DNA of 64,000 nucleotides, taken from the NCBI GenBank assembly GCA_015680685.1, contig MNCI01028982.1, forward strand, positions 22,468 to 86,467, read 5' to 3'. The translations under genes and the position numbers were made by a program. The notes beneath the pieces are model-generated. The model ran no database searches and was not told the origin of the DNA. It was given only the letters and a program-made list of their open reading frames with translations. The stretch comes from Gnetum montanum (Eukaryota; Streptophyta; Gnetopsida; Gnetales; Gnetaceae). Shown piece by piece: positions 11,746-23,579 of the stretch. The first letter of the stretch is position 1; each line of letters opens with the position of its first letter.

Positions 11746-12204
11746 TTTTCTTAAATTAAATTTACAAAAATTAGCGCCTACCCATTAAAGTTTTGTGCTA
11801 CATGGCGCCGTTAAACACCCATGTTACTAATTTTACCAATTAGTGCCCTTAAACTTCTTTAGTTTGTTAATAATTTCAGGCTAAAGTTGCTGAGATAAAA
11901 GGGGAGCTAAATTAAACTTTACCAGTCTTTATACTTTTAGGGCTCGTGAATATCCTTCCGGCACGAGATTTGAGCATTAGTTGTATGGCTTTTTTATTGT
12001 CCTAAGGCAATAGACCCTAAGATTCTAGTATTTCAACTTTTTGATACTGTAGACCGAGGTAATGGGGCGTCGTAGGAGGAAGAATTTACCATTCAAATAA
12101 ATAGACATTCCTATGTTGTGAAGTGACATGGAAAGAAAAAGCTATTCATTTTTATGGCTTGATTTCTTAAAAAATAGGAGAGAATTAACTCAAAATGTGA
12201 TTCA
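11746..12204. other. SCL upstream region
   Basis: No ORF or repeat terminus is visible. It separates the SCL promoter from the 3' LTR of element B. Confidence 0.4.
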
Positions 12205-12930
12205 TTTTGATAATGTGAGTGAATTCAATGGACTTAGTTCCTTAGTTCACATATAGACAAAGACTATGAACCTAACAGTCATGTGATTGTTGTTTTCCCA
12301 ACTCTCACTTGTGTATGGTCTTACATATGGTTAAGCGTGAGTTAAGGCATATGATGTTTTTTTTTTTTTTAAGTAGCCATTCCCACCTTCTGTACACATC
12401 TTGAACTAGTACTAAAACTACTGGGTTATCAAGTGGTGATTACTAGGTGTACCAAATGGCCACTATTGGGATTACCAAGCATTGCATGTTATGCTCGAAC
12501 TAGTTATACTTATGTTTCCATGATTAATTACTTCTAATTATTATAACATAGAATGTAAAATGCATGTAAAGTAAAATGTTGATGAGAGAGATTAAGCTAA
12601 TCTAAGTGCTATAATGAATGTCAGAAATCTTGTCTTTATTGCCCTTCACATCAAAGTGTTTAGCTACATGATGTTCAAATAAAGATCCATACAACCTCTT
12701 AATTCACACTATGGCACTCAGATGGAAAATATTCTAACTCTAGAAACAACAAACTACAAAAGCTTCACTACACTATGGACTTAACGTGCCATAAATGTGA
12801 TTGGTACACACATTTATATAGGCTTGACTATGTTAGTGTCAACGCATTTGCATTGACATATGTGACCATGCATCAATAGGGATACGTCAATGGGGCTACA
12901 TTAATGCAGCCAGTTGACTACGCTTCATCA
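12205..12930 (-). mobile_element. Element B 3' LTR
   Basis: It matches the B 5' LTR (36951-37743), for example in GACTATGAACCTAA, GTATGGTCTTACATATGGTTA and GATTAATTACTTCTAATTAT. On the minus strand it starts TGATGAAGCG at 12930 and has a CTATATAAATG TATA motif near 12825. The outer end near 12205 has lost the expected terminus. A T-run at about 12357-12370 is unique to this copy. Same strand as the SCL gene, whose TATA box is about 500 bases downstream. Confidence 0.7.
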
Positions 12931-13239
12931 TACCTTGACAATTGACTCCAAACTTATCCTCAAGTGAACAAAAGTAGGATCAAGCTTTTTACAAAATTAA
13001 GGAAGTTTGGAATTTATTAACTAAAAGAAAATAGACTAATAGACTGACTAATTGACTCTAGGTGTTAGATTCTACATGATTACAAAATTGGTATCCATGA
13101 CAACAAAATTGAACACTCTTACAAAAATTTCAACAAGTTCCCTTAAATTGTTGAAGATAAGGAAAACTTTGAAAGAGTGCTAGGAGATGGAGGCTCCTTA
13201 GATGCTAAAGGTTCTTTGCTAGGTTTTGGTGCTTATGGC

Positions 13240-15990
13240 GATGGACATAGTTGAGACTATTCTACTATTATTGTTACTACTAGTGAAAATTAGAAAGGAT
13301 CCAATAATGCTTTCATCTTCTCTTCCTTGCTTTGTGGGTCATACATAGTCCACGCAACTTTGCCAATGTGGGTTGGTACAGGGATATCTCATTGGCATTA
13401 ACAAACCACGTTGTGAATTGTTTATGTTCGATATTAAATACCTTGCTAGGTTTTGAAGCTCATGGTAGTCATTCATCCTCCTAACTAGGTTCATAGGAAC
13501 AAATCATTAACTAGTAAATTAGTTTTTAAGAACTTCAAGCTCTGTATTGGCTATCTCAAACTATTATTTTTTCTCATTGTGATGCTTGAATTCTACCTCA
13601 TACAAGAGATAAGAATTGGCCGCCTACTTCTCTAACTTGGTCCTTGGCCTCCCTACCATCAACATAGCCAAGTTTGCATAATGGAGGTTGGCAAGCTCCA
13701 TATACTTTATCATCTCCTTTATCTACAACTTCTTTAGATGGATTTCTACCTTGTTATATGTGTTTAAGCTATTGAAGATTGGCTACCGCACATCACCTCT
13801 TTGTTGGAATTGCTAAAGGGCCTCATTCACCTTTGCTTTGGCCAATTGTATTTCTTATTCATTCACCTCTTTGAGGAGCCCAACCTGGTTCCTATAATGG
13901 TTCTTAACCCATTTAAATTTTAGGGCCTTGTTCTTCCAAGTAGCTACCTCAATGGCCATTTTCTAGGCGAAGTTCTTGAACTTCCTTCATTGAGAGATTT
14001 CTATTCTCTGGTGCCAACCTCATCAAATCAAGGTTAATCTTGGCTAGCTACTCCTGTTATTGTCGAATGAATTCAACAATTTGATCCTTCTATTATTCGA
14101 CATTGTGCAAGTGGTGAATGTCCTTGGTGAGGACCAAGTTTTCTTTGCAAACTTGAGCCAAATCCTTATTGGTGTTGAATATCAAGGCTTTCATTAAGGA
14201 ACAGAAAATATCATGGTCTCCTTTGCATTCTTAATCTCTTTGATTCTTTATTGAAACTCTTGAAAAACTTCATCTCGTGTGAGGTCTAGGTTGAGAATGG
14301 TAGGGTAAGAGAGACGGGATCATAACTTCACAACTTTATTAGCCAACCGTTGGTTCTTGGTGGTGGTTACCTATAGTTGCACATTGGTAGTGAGGAGTTT
14401 GCTCTTTGTCTCTAGCAACTCTGACTAGGTTTTTGTGATTTCATCTAGGAGATCAAAGATCTCTAGAAGCGGTTGCCCAGTTCCCACTAATCTTTCCAAC
14501 ACCTCCTCATGTTGGGCTGCACTTAACTCACCACTTCCTACTCTTATAGATGTTTGATTATCCTTCATAATAGTAATGTTTGGTACAAATGTTGTAGGAT
14601 CATTCAAGGTTTCAACTACCTTGTTGACCACCACCTTCATTGCTATCTCTTGTCCATAGTGTAGCTTCACTAGGACAATTGCCTCCTTTCCCTTCTCCAA
14701 ATGCATCGACAAAGTTGTGGCATTCCTAAAGATTTTAGGAAATTCTTGTCCAAGGATGGACACTATAACTTCTTTAGTACTACGATTTGTTCTTGCAAAC
14801 ACCTACATTACCTATGTTAAGAACAATGAAGTAGTTTCCTCTAGCCAACTAATGGTCCTTGTGACCTCATTGAGATGGCTCAATGTTGGACGGTAAATCA
14901 ATGGCTCCTCACCACTTGCTGAACCCTGTTGTTGCTGCAACTACTACTCACAGAGTTTTTAGAACCTTTCTATAGCTACAAGTTCTTCTAGTATGGTCTC
15001 TCCCATATGTGGTGGTGGTGGTGGTGGCCTCTCCTCTTCTTGCAATGTTGCAGTTGCTTTATCTTTCATCATCTCCTACTAAGATTTGGCAAGAGCATGG
15101 TGGAGTGTATCATTTGCATAATATGCCTTCCCTTCTACAAATTTTTTGGATGAGGCATGAAAAGGGGAGTTTCTTCCTTCCTCTTTCATTCTCCTTGAAC
15201 CTCTTCTATCTCCAAATAGATGATCTAGGGAAGGTTGACTGGGAATTTGATGCTTAAAGTGATGCATGCATGGGTGGATAAGGTTGTGACCTTGTTTGGC
15301 CTTACCATGGGGTTCAAGTGATAGGCCACAATTTTGAAATATGCATGCTCCTCCTTGGCTAGTGCACCATACTCCTTATGGTCCACCCCATAGCAATGTT
15401 GGATCCTATTCTTTCTTGGCCTTTGGGTTCACTTGGGTTGATATCTCTGCCAAGGTTGTCCTAGTATCAGGTAAATTCAAGGCCTCCGCGATGGCCTCAA
15501 TTGAGTAGAAGATGATGATGTCTTTGATTTTAACAAATGCATCTTCCTACCAATTATTCCAAAATAAGTAGGTCTCATCCATGTATCATTCTTCACTAGA
15601 GGAGAGAATGAACCACATACGAAGCCCTTGTAATTATGTATGGACCTCTTCGAGTGCCAATTCCAAGAAGGATCCAAAGTTGACTTATTGGAGAACTGAA
15701 CTTTGAACCTTATTGGTTAGAATCTTTTCAATGCATGCCTCTATTAATGTGACCTCTAGGTTGGATCTTAGCCTTGGCCCCTCATCTTGCCTTGATTGGT
15801 TGGTTTTAGAAATTGGAATCAACTAAATAAATTCCATTTTGAAATCCTCTTGAAGAGGTCCCATTGCACGATTTACTGTAGCTTCTTGCTCTTGGACTTG
15901 TTGTTGTTGTTGTTAGCTCCTTCCTCCTCATGGCCACTTCGCCCTTGGTTGAGAAGGTCCTCTTGCTAGTGCTCTACTCTTTGGTGCCAT
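13240..15990 (-). pseudogene. Element B extra post-pol ORF
   Basis: It begins at an ATG (15990, residues MAPKSRALARG) directly after a TTATTGTAG acceptor. The N-terminal third aligns with element C (28194-29200): both share ETYLFWN, then VKIKDI, an EAI-x-L-x-LP block, and a GVW/EYDVLT-type region. A long Glu/Lys/Leu/Gln-rich coiled coil follows, ending with a P-T-H-W/I-G and ALLD-like segment at about 13300-13400. The largest open piece is 14802-14425. In-frame stops are frequent. The globular part resembles, from memory, the 'putative plant transposon protein' domain of angiosperm gypsy repeats. Function unknown. Confidence 0.65.
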
Positions 15991-16239
15991 CTACAATAAC
16001 AGACATAACCATGGATTAGTGTTTTGGTATAATCCTTAGGTTACACTTAGGTTCATTTGTGATCTTGGTAGGTTCATTATTTTATTCATTAGCTACCAGA
16101 GTTTGTTTGTAAGGTTTAACTTTCTTTGGACTTAGATTTGAAAATTATTATAATGGTTAAACCTTGGGGATTTAGAAAAATTCCCAGACATTTTCTATCA
16201 TAAACCAAAGGTTTGTGTCCCCCACAATGAAAATCTTAC
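15991..16239 (-). other. Predicted leader intron of the B extra ORF
   Basis: The minus strand reads CCAGAG then GTAAGA at 16239 and TTATTGTAG at 15991, just before the ORF's ATG. Element C has the same pair at 27875 and 28193. Confidence 0.5.
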
Positions 16240-16387
16240 CTCTGGTAGCTAGGGGATTGAAGAATGAGATAAATTGGATGAGTGGTTTGTAAGTTATGGT
16301 GCTTGGAAGGTCTTCAGGCTCTAAAAATGGTAAAACTTCTTTTGTGTTGGAACACAAATTTGAAAAAATGGCTAAGTGTAGATGCAT

Positions 16388-16490
16388 ATATATAGTATTT
16401 TTGTACTATGTCGAGGGAGATGTGTTGATGGGGATGCATCAATGCATTGGGCTACATCAACAGGGATGCATTAATGCAACTATTTGTAGC
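16388..16490 (-). promoter_or_regulatory. Internal U3-like promoter of element B
   Basis: The minus strand has GCATTAATGCATCCC, then ATTGATGCATCCCC, then CTATATATATGC, about 150 bases upstream of the leader donor. B's own LTR U3 has matching GCATTAATG and ATTGATGCATGG motifs before its CTATATAAATG box. A similar segment sits in the same place in C. Confidence 0.5.
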
Positions 16491-17930
16491 AATTTTCCAC
16501 ATAAAAAACTAAGTATTTTGGAGGAGTTTTAAGATAAAATGAGAGTTCAAAGGAAGCCAAAAAAGCAAAAAATGATGATAAAACATGGAAGATGGCATGA
16601 GATTGGCCTAGAAAAGGATATTTGAAGAGAAATGAATATGCCAAGGTGTTGCAAAGATGAATGTTTATGTTGTAAAGTGATGGGATCTAATGCAAAATGA
16701 CAAGGGATAGAAATTTTAACCAAACATGACCAAAGAGTATACAAGTGGATCCTTTCCAAAGTAGGCTCATACCATTAGTGCCCTTACATGACCTCATACC
16801 AAGGAGTCAATAATCATTATCAGTGAAGGATCGAATTCATGTAAGAAATTGTCAAAGGATTAGGACATACCAAAATAGGCATATTAATTAACCATGGTAG
16901 GAGGTAGTGAAGTGGCCAATGACAAGAGAAGAGGGATGAGAGAGAGAAAATGAAATGTAGTCTCACATCTCGGTCACATGAAATCCTTGTGGCATGTGTG
17001 GTTAAGATGACTGGATATTGTGCCATCCTTAGGTGGAACCAAGTCCATTCATTTGTAGTGATTTTGTATTGTCATATTCAGATTGTCTAACCCCCAAGAT
17101 ATCATGACTACTCCCTTAGAACAAGAACCACTCTAAGTAGAGAAGAAAAGAGAAGCAATAAGAGAGAAAGGATCTTAGTTAGAGGGGTCTCTTCAAGCAT
17201 GGGTAACATGTCTTTCCAGCCCTATAACTAGTGCTTGTAGCCCATTATTTTGTCTAAGGGATGTGCTTTAATATCCCATGTTTTTTATTTTTTATTTTTC
17301 ATTTTTATTTTTATGGGAATCACACCATGCAAAGACATGCTTCTTGTTATTGGTTGATGGTAGGAGTGGTGACAGACCAATGAGAATACTCATAAAACTC
17401 AAGAAGGTAGTTGGGTTTAGAAGGTGATGAATCCCCTTGAAGCCACACCCTTATCCATTCCAATTGGTCCTTTCAAAGTTTGTTAAGCATCAAGGTCATT
17501 GATTCTTTATAAGTTGCAATTAAGAAAGGACCTCATGCTTCCAAGATGGAAAATCCCATAGAATTGAGTGGAATGGATGAATGATGTGGAATTACTACCT
17601 AATACCATCAAAAAATTAAGCACCATTAATCAATGTCATAATTCAAAAATGAAATCTAGTCATTAAATAATCAATCCAAACATTAAGTTTAGTTTCAAAT
17701 GAACTTCCTATAATTAGCAACTATGATAAATCACAAGATTCTTGATGGGTAGTAAAGAAGAAAACAACATGCAAGGAAAATTAAATAAGGGAAAAATTAT
17801 ATAATAAGTTTCAAAATATTCAAGAAAATAGAAAATGCATAAAGAATGGTGTAAAACAAAAAATTTGAAAAATAAAAATAAGTTAAAAAATTGTGGAGTT
17901 GTCATAGAATATTAGGCATGGATGGCTATC
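16491..17930 (-). other. Element B post-pol spacer
   Basis: Non-coding sequence between the end of pol and the internal promoter. It corresponds to 26160-27650 of C, with shared landmarks such as GAATCACACCATGCAAAG near 17310-17330 (minus counterpart in C: TGCATGGTGTGGTTCTC). ORFs here are spurious. Confidence 0.55.
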
Positions 17931-19462
17931 TTCCCCATGATTGAATTGGAAGGAGGAGATCCAAAAGATAGAATGTGCTTGGCCATATTATGGTGTTCTT
18001 GCCACTAGTTACCTTGAATTTTAGGAAATATTTCACTTGTTGAATGTTGACTAACAATTGCTTGGTTGGGCTAGAAGGGTGGTAAATTGTCATGGACCCA
18101 AATGAAAAAGTTACATGAATAATATAAGATCCTTCCCATAGCATTTGAACTTTTGTATGTTGAGATATGTGCATGGGGTTCTAGTAAAGAACCTTATCTT
18201 CTGGTTGGAATTTAACTTTCCTTATCTTTAAGTCATGACATTGTTTGGTGTGTGCCTTGTGTACTTCAGTCATGGATAGAGCTACTAATCAGTTTTTGTC
18301 TAGTGCATTTAATGTCATTAATATTTTTCTTTAAGAGAGACTCAAATCAAGGTTAAGTTTAAAAGCTGTTAAAAGTATATAGAGCTCTACTTGGATAGTA
18401 AAAATTGGAAGTTTTTCGTACACTAACTCATAAGGGTAATAACCTAGAGGAATTTTTCATGTTGATCGATAAGCCTAAAGAGCATCATTGAGTTTTGTGC
18501 TCAAGTCTTTCCTATATTTATTAATTTTATGGGTTAGCATTCTAGTTATTTTCCTATTTGTAACTTCTACTTGACCATTAGCTTGGGGGTGGTTTGGAGT
18601 TGTGAATTTATGTTCTACCGCCAACTATTGCATGACTTTTTGAATAGTTGCACTTATAAAATGTGTTCCATTATCAGAAATTTGTGCCCTTGGCATACCA
18701 AACTTGTTTACCACATTTTTTTGTATAAACCATGCTACCATAGAGGATGAATAATCAGTGATGGTGGTAGCTTCAACCCATTTTGTGCAGTAGTCAACTA
18801 CAACAATGATATACTCCTGTCCATTCGACATGGGGTTGATGGGTCTCATGAAGTCAATGCCCCAAAGATCGAAAGGCTCTAGTGGTTAAATCCACTGTTG
18901 TGGTCCTTACATCTATACAGTTATTCCTCCATCTCATTGGTAATGTTCACATGAATAGGAGAACTAATGAGCATCCGTGAAGATTGTTGGCCAATAATAT
19001 CCTACCATGAGGATTTTAATGATCATCATCCTTCTAACATAATGATTCCCATAAGGACCCTTGTGAACATCTTGGAAGGATTTGAGGTTGATCATTGTTG
19101 GGAACACACCATAGTACCACTCCATTGATACAAATCTTGTAAAGGTTTCCCTTGATCTCCGTGTAGTGTTTAGCCTCATAAAAAAACTATTATTTCTTCA
19201 TGGAATCCCATTCCTATGAGTAGATAGGAGAGGATTTTATCATACAGGTTGGAATCTTTGGGATTCTAAACTTCAATAGCTCTAGCAAAGCGGACTTCAT
19301 CTGGGAATTGGTCAAATAAAGGTCCTTTATCCTTTTTGTTGTTCCATCATAATTGAGATAAGTGATCAACAACCACATTCTCGATTCCCTTTCTGTTCAT
19401 CATTGCAAAATTGAACTCATGTAGAATCACCAATCACCATATGATATGAGGGCTTATTGTTG
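17931..19462 (-). pseudogene. Element B RNase H end and integrase
   Basis: It resumes just after the C insertion with NKPSYHMVI (about 19462-19430) from the RNase H/connection region. The zinc-binding segment follows with VHKGPYGNHYV (about 19070). The catalytic core has VVVDYCTKWVEA, ISDNGTHF and GQVEVTN (about 18850-18560), supplying D, D and E of the integrase triad region. The C-terminal portion runs to about 17940 and ends near the ATGGGGAAGATAGCC motif. Stops and frameshifts are frequent. No chromodomain is visible. Confidence 0.75.
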
Positions 19463-20212
19463 GTAGATTTCAGTAGCAGTGAAGCTCTTACATTTTTTCC
19501 ATTCAAAAGTTAGAATTTTTTCCTGAGTGCCCATAGCAAGAGTCATTGAGTGTATGGATCTTTATTCAAGCATCGTTGTACCTGAGCAAAATAGTGTGTA
19601 GCATTAAAGACAAGCTTTCTAATAAACCTTACAACACTTTGGATAGATTAGCTATTTTATTTATGCATTCAATATTTTCAATTATTTGTTAATTATTTTC
19701 AATTATTTCGCAAATATTTTCTAGCAATTGAGTTAATGAGGTTATTTAGCTAGATAGATTAAATACATAAGTATGACTGCTTTGAGTGTAACATGTATTC
19801 ACTTGGTAATCCCAATAGCATTATTGCTTGGTATGCCCAGTAGCATAGTGCTCGGTCACCCATCAACAGATATGTGGGTTCAAGACGTGTATGGAAAGTG
19901 GGAATAGATACTTATGTTAAGATTAGTTAATTAATTAATTTAGATTAGTTAATCAAATTACCTTTATCTACATTTGAGCATTGACTTATAAAACATAAAA
20001 AATGATAAAAGCCGAATACCTTAGTTATACTTAACCATACCAATGAACATCACAAGTGTAACTGGGAAGACAACGATTGACCTTAAGGCTAGATTTACTT
20101 TTGAAAAGGGCTAGTGCACTGGAAATGACTAAGTCCTCGGAATTTGACCAGATCACACATGAACACTTTATGATTTGTATAGTTGGACATAGGGGTACCT
20201 CACCGCTCATCA
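19461..20212 (+). mobile_element. Element C 5' LTR, 5'-truncated
   Basis: It is collinear with the 3' LTR from about 31464 onward (CAGTAGCAG and AAAGTTAGAA-TTTTTCC) and ends in CCGCTCATCA before the primer site. U3 and the TATA region are missing. Confidence 0.8.
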
Positions 20213-20232
20213 TTGGTGTTGTTACTAGGAAC
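20213..20232 (+). promoter_or_regulatory. Element C primer-binding site, tRNA-Asp type
   Basis: TTGGTGTTGTTACTAGGAAC directly after the LTR. It resembles the tRNA-Asp primer site TGGCGCCGTTGCCGGGGA with C-to-T changes. Element A has TGGTGACGTTGCTAGGGA in the same place. Confidence 0.65.
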
Positions 20233-20419
20233 TTTATTTGTGGAATGTGCGCAATTTAGGTCTAAGTGAATACCACTAATATTGTTGTATGAACCTAAAG
20301 GTCCATATCATTCCCACTGTACATAAAATTATAAAAGCATACTAACAATTTCATTTTGTTTTGCAAAATATCTTCTTCTTCTTGTAAGCTTGAAGATACT
20401 AAACCATCGGTCCCACAAG

Positions 20420-22640
20420 AATGTAAAGTGGTATACACTCATCTAGATGAGTTTCTACCAAATTTCACCTTCATCCTACATTAAGATGAACAAATGCAAT
20501 GGCATGATATGGAGGGCGATGTTATCTTGCCCCTCAATAGATATGTGCTTAGGATGCTATTCAAAACCCTTAAGAAGTTGGGCATAGCATATCTTCATGA
20601 AGAATACGTTGTAGATGGGTACGACAGTCGGAATTACTATCCCACTAAAACACAATGTAAGTGAGATAAACATTAGGAGAAACTCCATGAAGCTACAAAG
20701 GGAAAACATTGCACTAACCCGTTGTTCCTACTAGATCAAGAAGACAATGAGGATCCTCCTTTGGAAGGTTCTTAACATGAAGATTCTCCACCACCTGCTA
20801 CTGATGACGAGGGTGTGAACTTGACACTACGATTGACTATTCATAAAATGGGGTTAGAAAAGAGTGATAGCCAAAGTAGGGACTTAGGTAAACATTGTAA
20901 CAATAAGGGATCTAAGGATGGTGATCATAATAAGCGTAAGAGTGGTGGTGGATACCACTGTGGTAGTGGTAGTACAACTTCCTCTTCATCCGATTCCGAA
21001 CATTCCTCTTCATTTGATGATTCTCATGGAAGTTGTTGTCAAAACAATCATGATGAAGGTGATCAAAAAAATAACAATGACCATAAAGGCCATCAAAATC
21101 AAAGGGGTGGCCAAAACCATCATCAACATAGCGATGATGATGAACCTTTTTTGGTGAGTTGCAGTATGCTCAACATTGCAGAGATAGTGAAAATATCGAC
21201 TGGGCATATGAAGGATAGTTGGATCAAGTGCCTAGATATGAACAATATCCCAAGATTTGAGGGGGGATATAATTCTAATCTACAGACGCATCTACAAGCT
21301 TTCCAAGACACCTATGCCTTACCGAACATAGAGAACAAGTGGTAGAAACTCAAGCTTTTGCCAAGGACATTCATTAAGGAAGCTGAAAGTTGGTATCGGT
21401 CCTTGGAGCCAGAATTTATCCAAAGATGGAGTACCATGTTAGAACTATTCAATGACAAATATCAAACATACTCCAAAGTGTCTAATCTGAGAAGGCAAAT
21501 CCAAGGCTGGAAATAAGGAGCACATGAACCCTTAGATGCTCCATGGATCGATACTATTCACTCCTACACCAATGCCTTCGCCATGGTTACTCTCAGAGGG
21601 AACAACTTCACCACATCATAGATGGGCTTAGAGTAGAAACAAAAAGAACCCTTGGGATGTATGCCCAAGGAAGATTATTTGAAATGAGAGCTCATCAGAT
21701 CCAAAGGTTAATTGAGTAGGTAGCAAAAGAAGAATGTGAGTTATGAAAGAGGGAAAGTGTTGAAGAATATAATAGGTATCCTTCCATTAGAATATGAGAG
21801 GTCTGATTTTGCGATGAGGAGGAATCACCACTTGATGAACTGGTGAATAGAAAGACCTTGCCCATCCAAAAATTTGTTTCTAATATTTTAGCCAAGGTTG
21901 ACAAGTTATGCGATTCTTTTGATGAAAAGTTTCAAACTGATTTAAAGATTGTTGAAGAATCCAAAGAGCAAAATAGTGATCGTAATTGTAGGAGGCAAAA
22001 AGAAGCTGAACATGCCTACCAAAGAGGTAAGGGCAAAGTTGTTGTAGTAGAGGAAGTTGTGGAGTTTGACTCTGATGATGAAACCGAATGTGACATCTAT
22101 CAATATGAACATCCAAAGGGATGTTGTCCTATGGTGTCACACTTACAAGAGTTTGGAGTGTACACATTGAATCCTTGCCTAGTATGTAGGCAAGACCTCA
22201 AGGCAATCTAAGATAATTCCACTAGAAACAAAAAGATTACTACCCAAGTGGATCTCCTCCACAATTGTACAAACAATACTAATAGTGGTATCAACCACAA
22301 TCATGGGGAATGCTACTATTAAGGTAGTAGTACCATTATAGGCAACTGGATCCATACATGTGCTATGTTTAGCAACTTGTCTCCCTTAGAAGTTTTGTGA
22401 GTCATGCATCATTCTAGCATCACTATTACCCTCTAGAGTACTAAGAAATACATTCATCATCTACTCAAGGGGAAAACCCATATATGTATCCTTATCATGC
22501 TTCACATCCCTTTGCACCTACACCTCCACCTTCAACTCAACTACCTCCTGCTCCATCCATGCAGGGTGAAATTCCTCCACAATTGCAACAAAAAATGTTA
22601 CAAGGGCTGTACACTCACAACCAATTTTTCAAACAAGTGG
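20420..22640 (+). pseudogene. Element C gag
   Basis: Start region: a block reading YTHLDEFLPNFTFIL (about 20430) shared with A (43840), B (36680) and F (60720). A His/Ser/Gly/Asp-rich linker lies at 20900-21150. The capsid-like core follows with DMNNIPRFEGGYN (about 21235), then conserved YALPNIENKW, LKLLPRTFIKEAESWY and LFNDKYQ, then a segment ending LVNRKTLPIQKF (about 21845). A Cys/His motif lies at 22089-22176. The open piece 20815-21345 is the longest. Several stops sit where A has CAG or CAA. Gag forms the particle; this copy is dead. Confidence 0.75.
22089..22176 (+). other. Non-canonical Cys/His motif at the gag C terminus (C copy)
   Basis: Residues CDIYQYEHPKGCCP followed by HLQE and YTLNP. 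The same motif occurs in A (42154-42070, minus), B (34923-34838, minus) and F (62452-62540), where a CCHC knuckle would be expected. Confidence 0.6.
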
Positions 22641-22840
22641 TCTAGATAATTGATCAAGGAAATGACCTTTCTTTTGGCCTAGTAGTCCTTCGCCAGCCCT
22701 CACAACCTACTCTAGCTAATCGCTCTACATCTCTAGCATCCTCATCCTCTGTATCAAATACCTTCGAGTACCCTTCAAACCAAGTGCCACCTAGGATTTG
22801 CACTGTAATGTTAACCCATGTTGTTTCTAATTGGATTAAG

Positions 22841-23290
22841 GCTAGCAACCTTTCTATAAAAAGATCTGATGCAAGAAGTCCACTCATCTATTTACAAATT
22901 GTTGGACAAGAGCCATGCAAAGCTCTTCTTGACTCTGGTTCCATAGTTAACCTCATCTTCCATGATATGCACAAGGCATGAAACCTTCCACCTCTCAAAA
23001 AGAGAAACATCCATTTAGAATTAGCAGATCAGCTGATTATTGTCCCTTTGGAATTAGTAAAGGACATTGTGACCATAGTTTATGGGTGGTCATATCTTAT
23101 TAATTTTCTAGTAATCAAGGTGGACAATTGCAAAAGTAACTTCCCCATCATTATGGGAAGGGCTTGGTTAAGCACGATCGATGCACAAATGGGAATAAGG
23201 GACCTATCCTTAGAAATATCCAAGGAAAATGAGCTAGGAAAAATTGAGAAGAAGTGTATTTCATGCATCGCATATAGTGATAATGGGTGA
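22841..23290 (+). pseudogene. Element C aspartic protease
   Basis: The active-site motif LLDSGS lies in the segment 22784-22981, preceded by SPLIYLQIVG. After a stop, the flap and C-terminal portion continue in 23048-23290 with FPIIMGRAWLS and LSLEIS. Retropepsins of this type process the Gag-Pol polyprotein. The catalytic D-S-G is intact, but the frame is broken between the two pieces. Confidence 0.75.
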
Positions 23291-23579
23291 AATTGTGTGC
23301 AAAACATTTGGTTCATCAATAACACATATATTAAGGCATGCAATCAGTGTGCATAAGAAATTAATATTCAGTGGTGTCTATACGTTGCAGCCACAAAGCA
23401 AGAGGGCACCTAGTGGCTGATAGCTAATTCAGCTAGTAGCACAATATGCATGGAGCCAATTGAGAGTCTAACATGTGCATATGTTGAAGGTATGGTGAAC
23501 AAGTTCATTCCCAACTCTCTAATGAAGATGATGATACCTATTGGAAAGAGTTGGAGATCCTTGATCACTTCAAGCAGAA

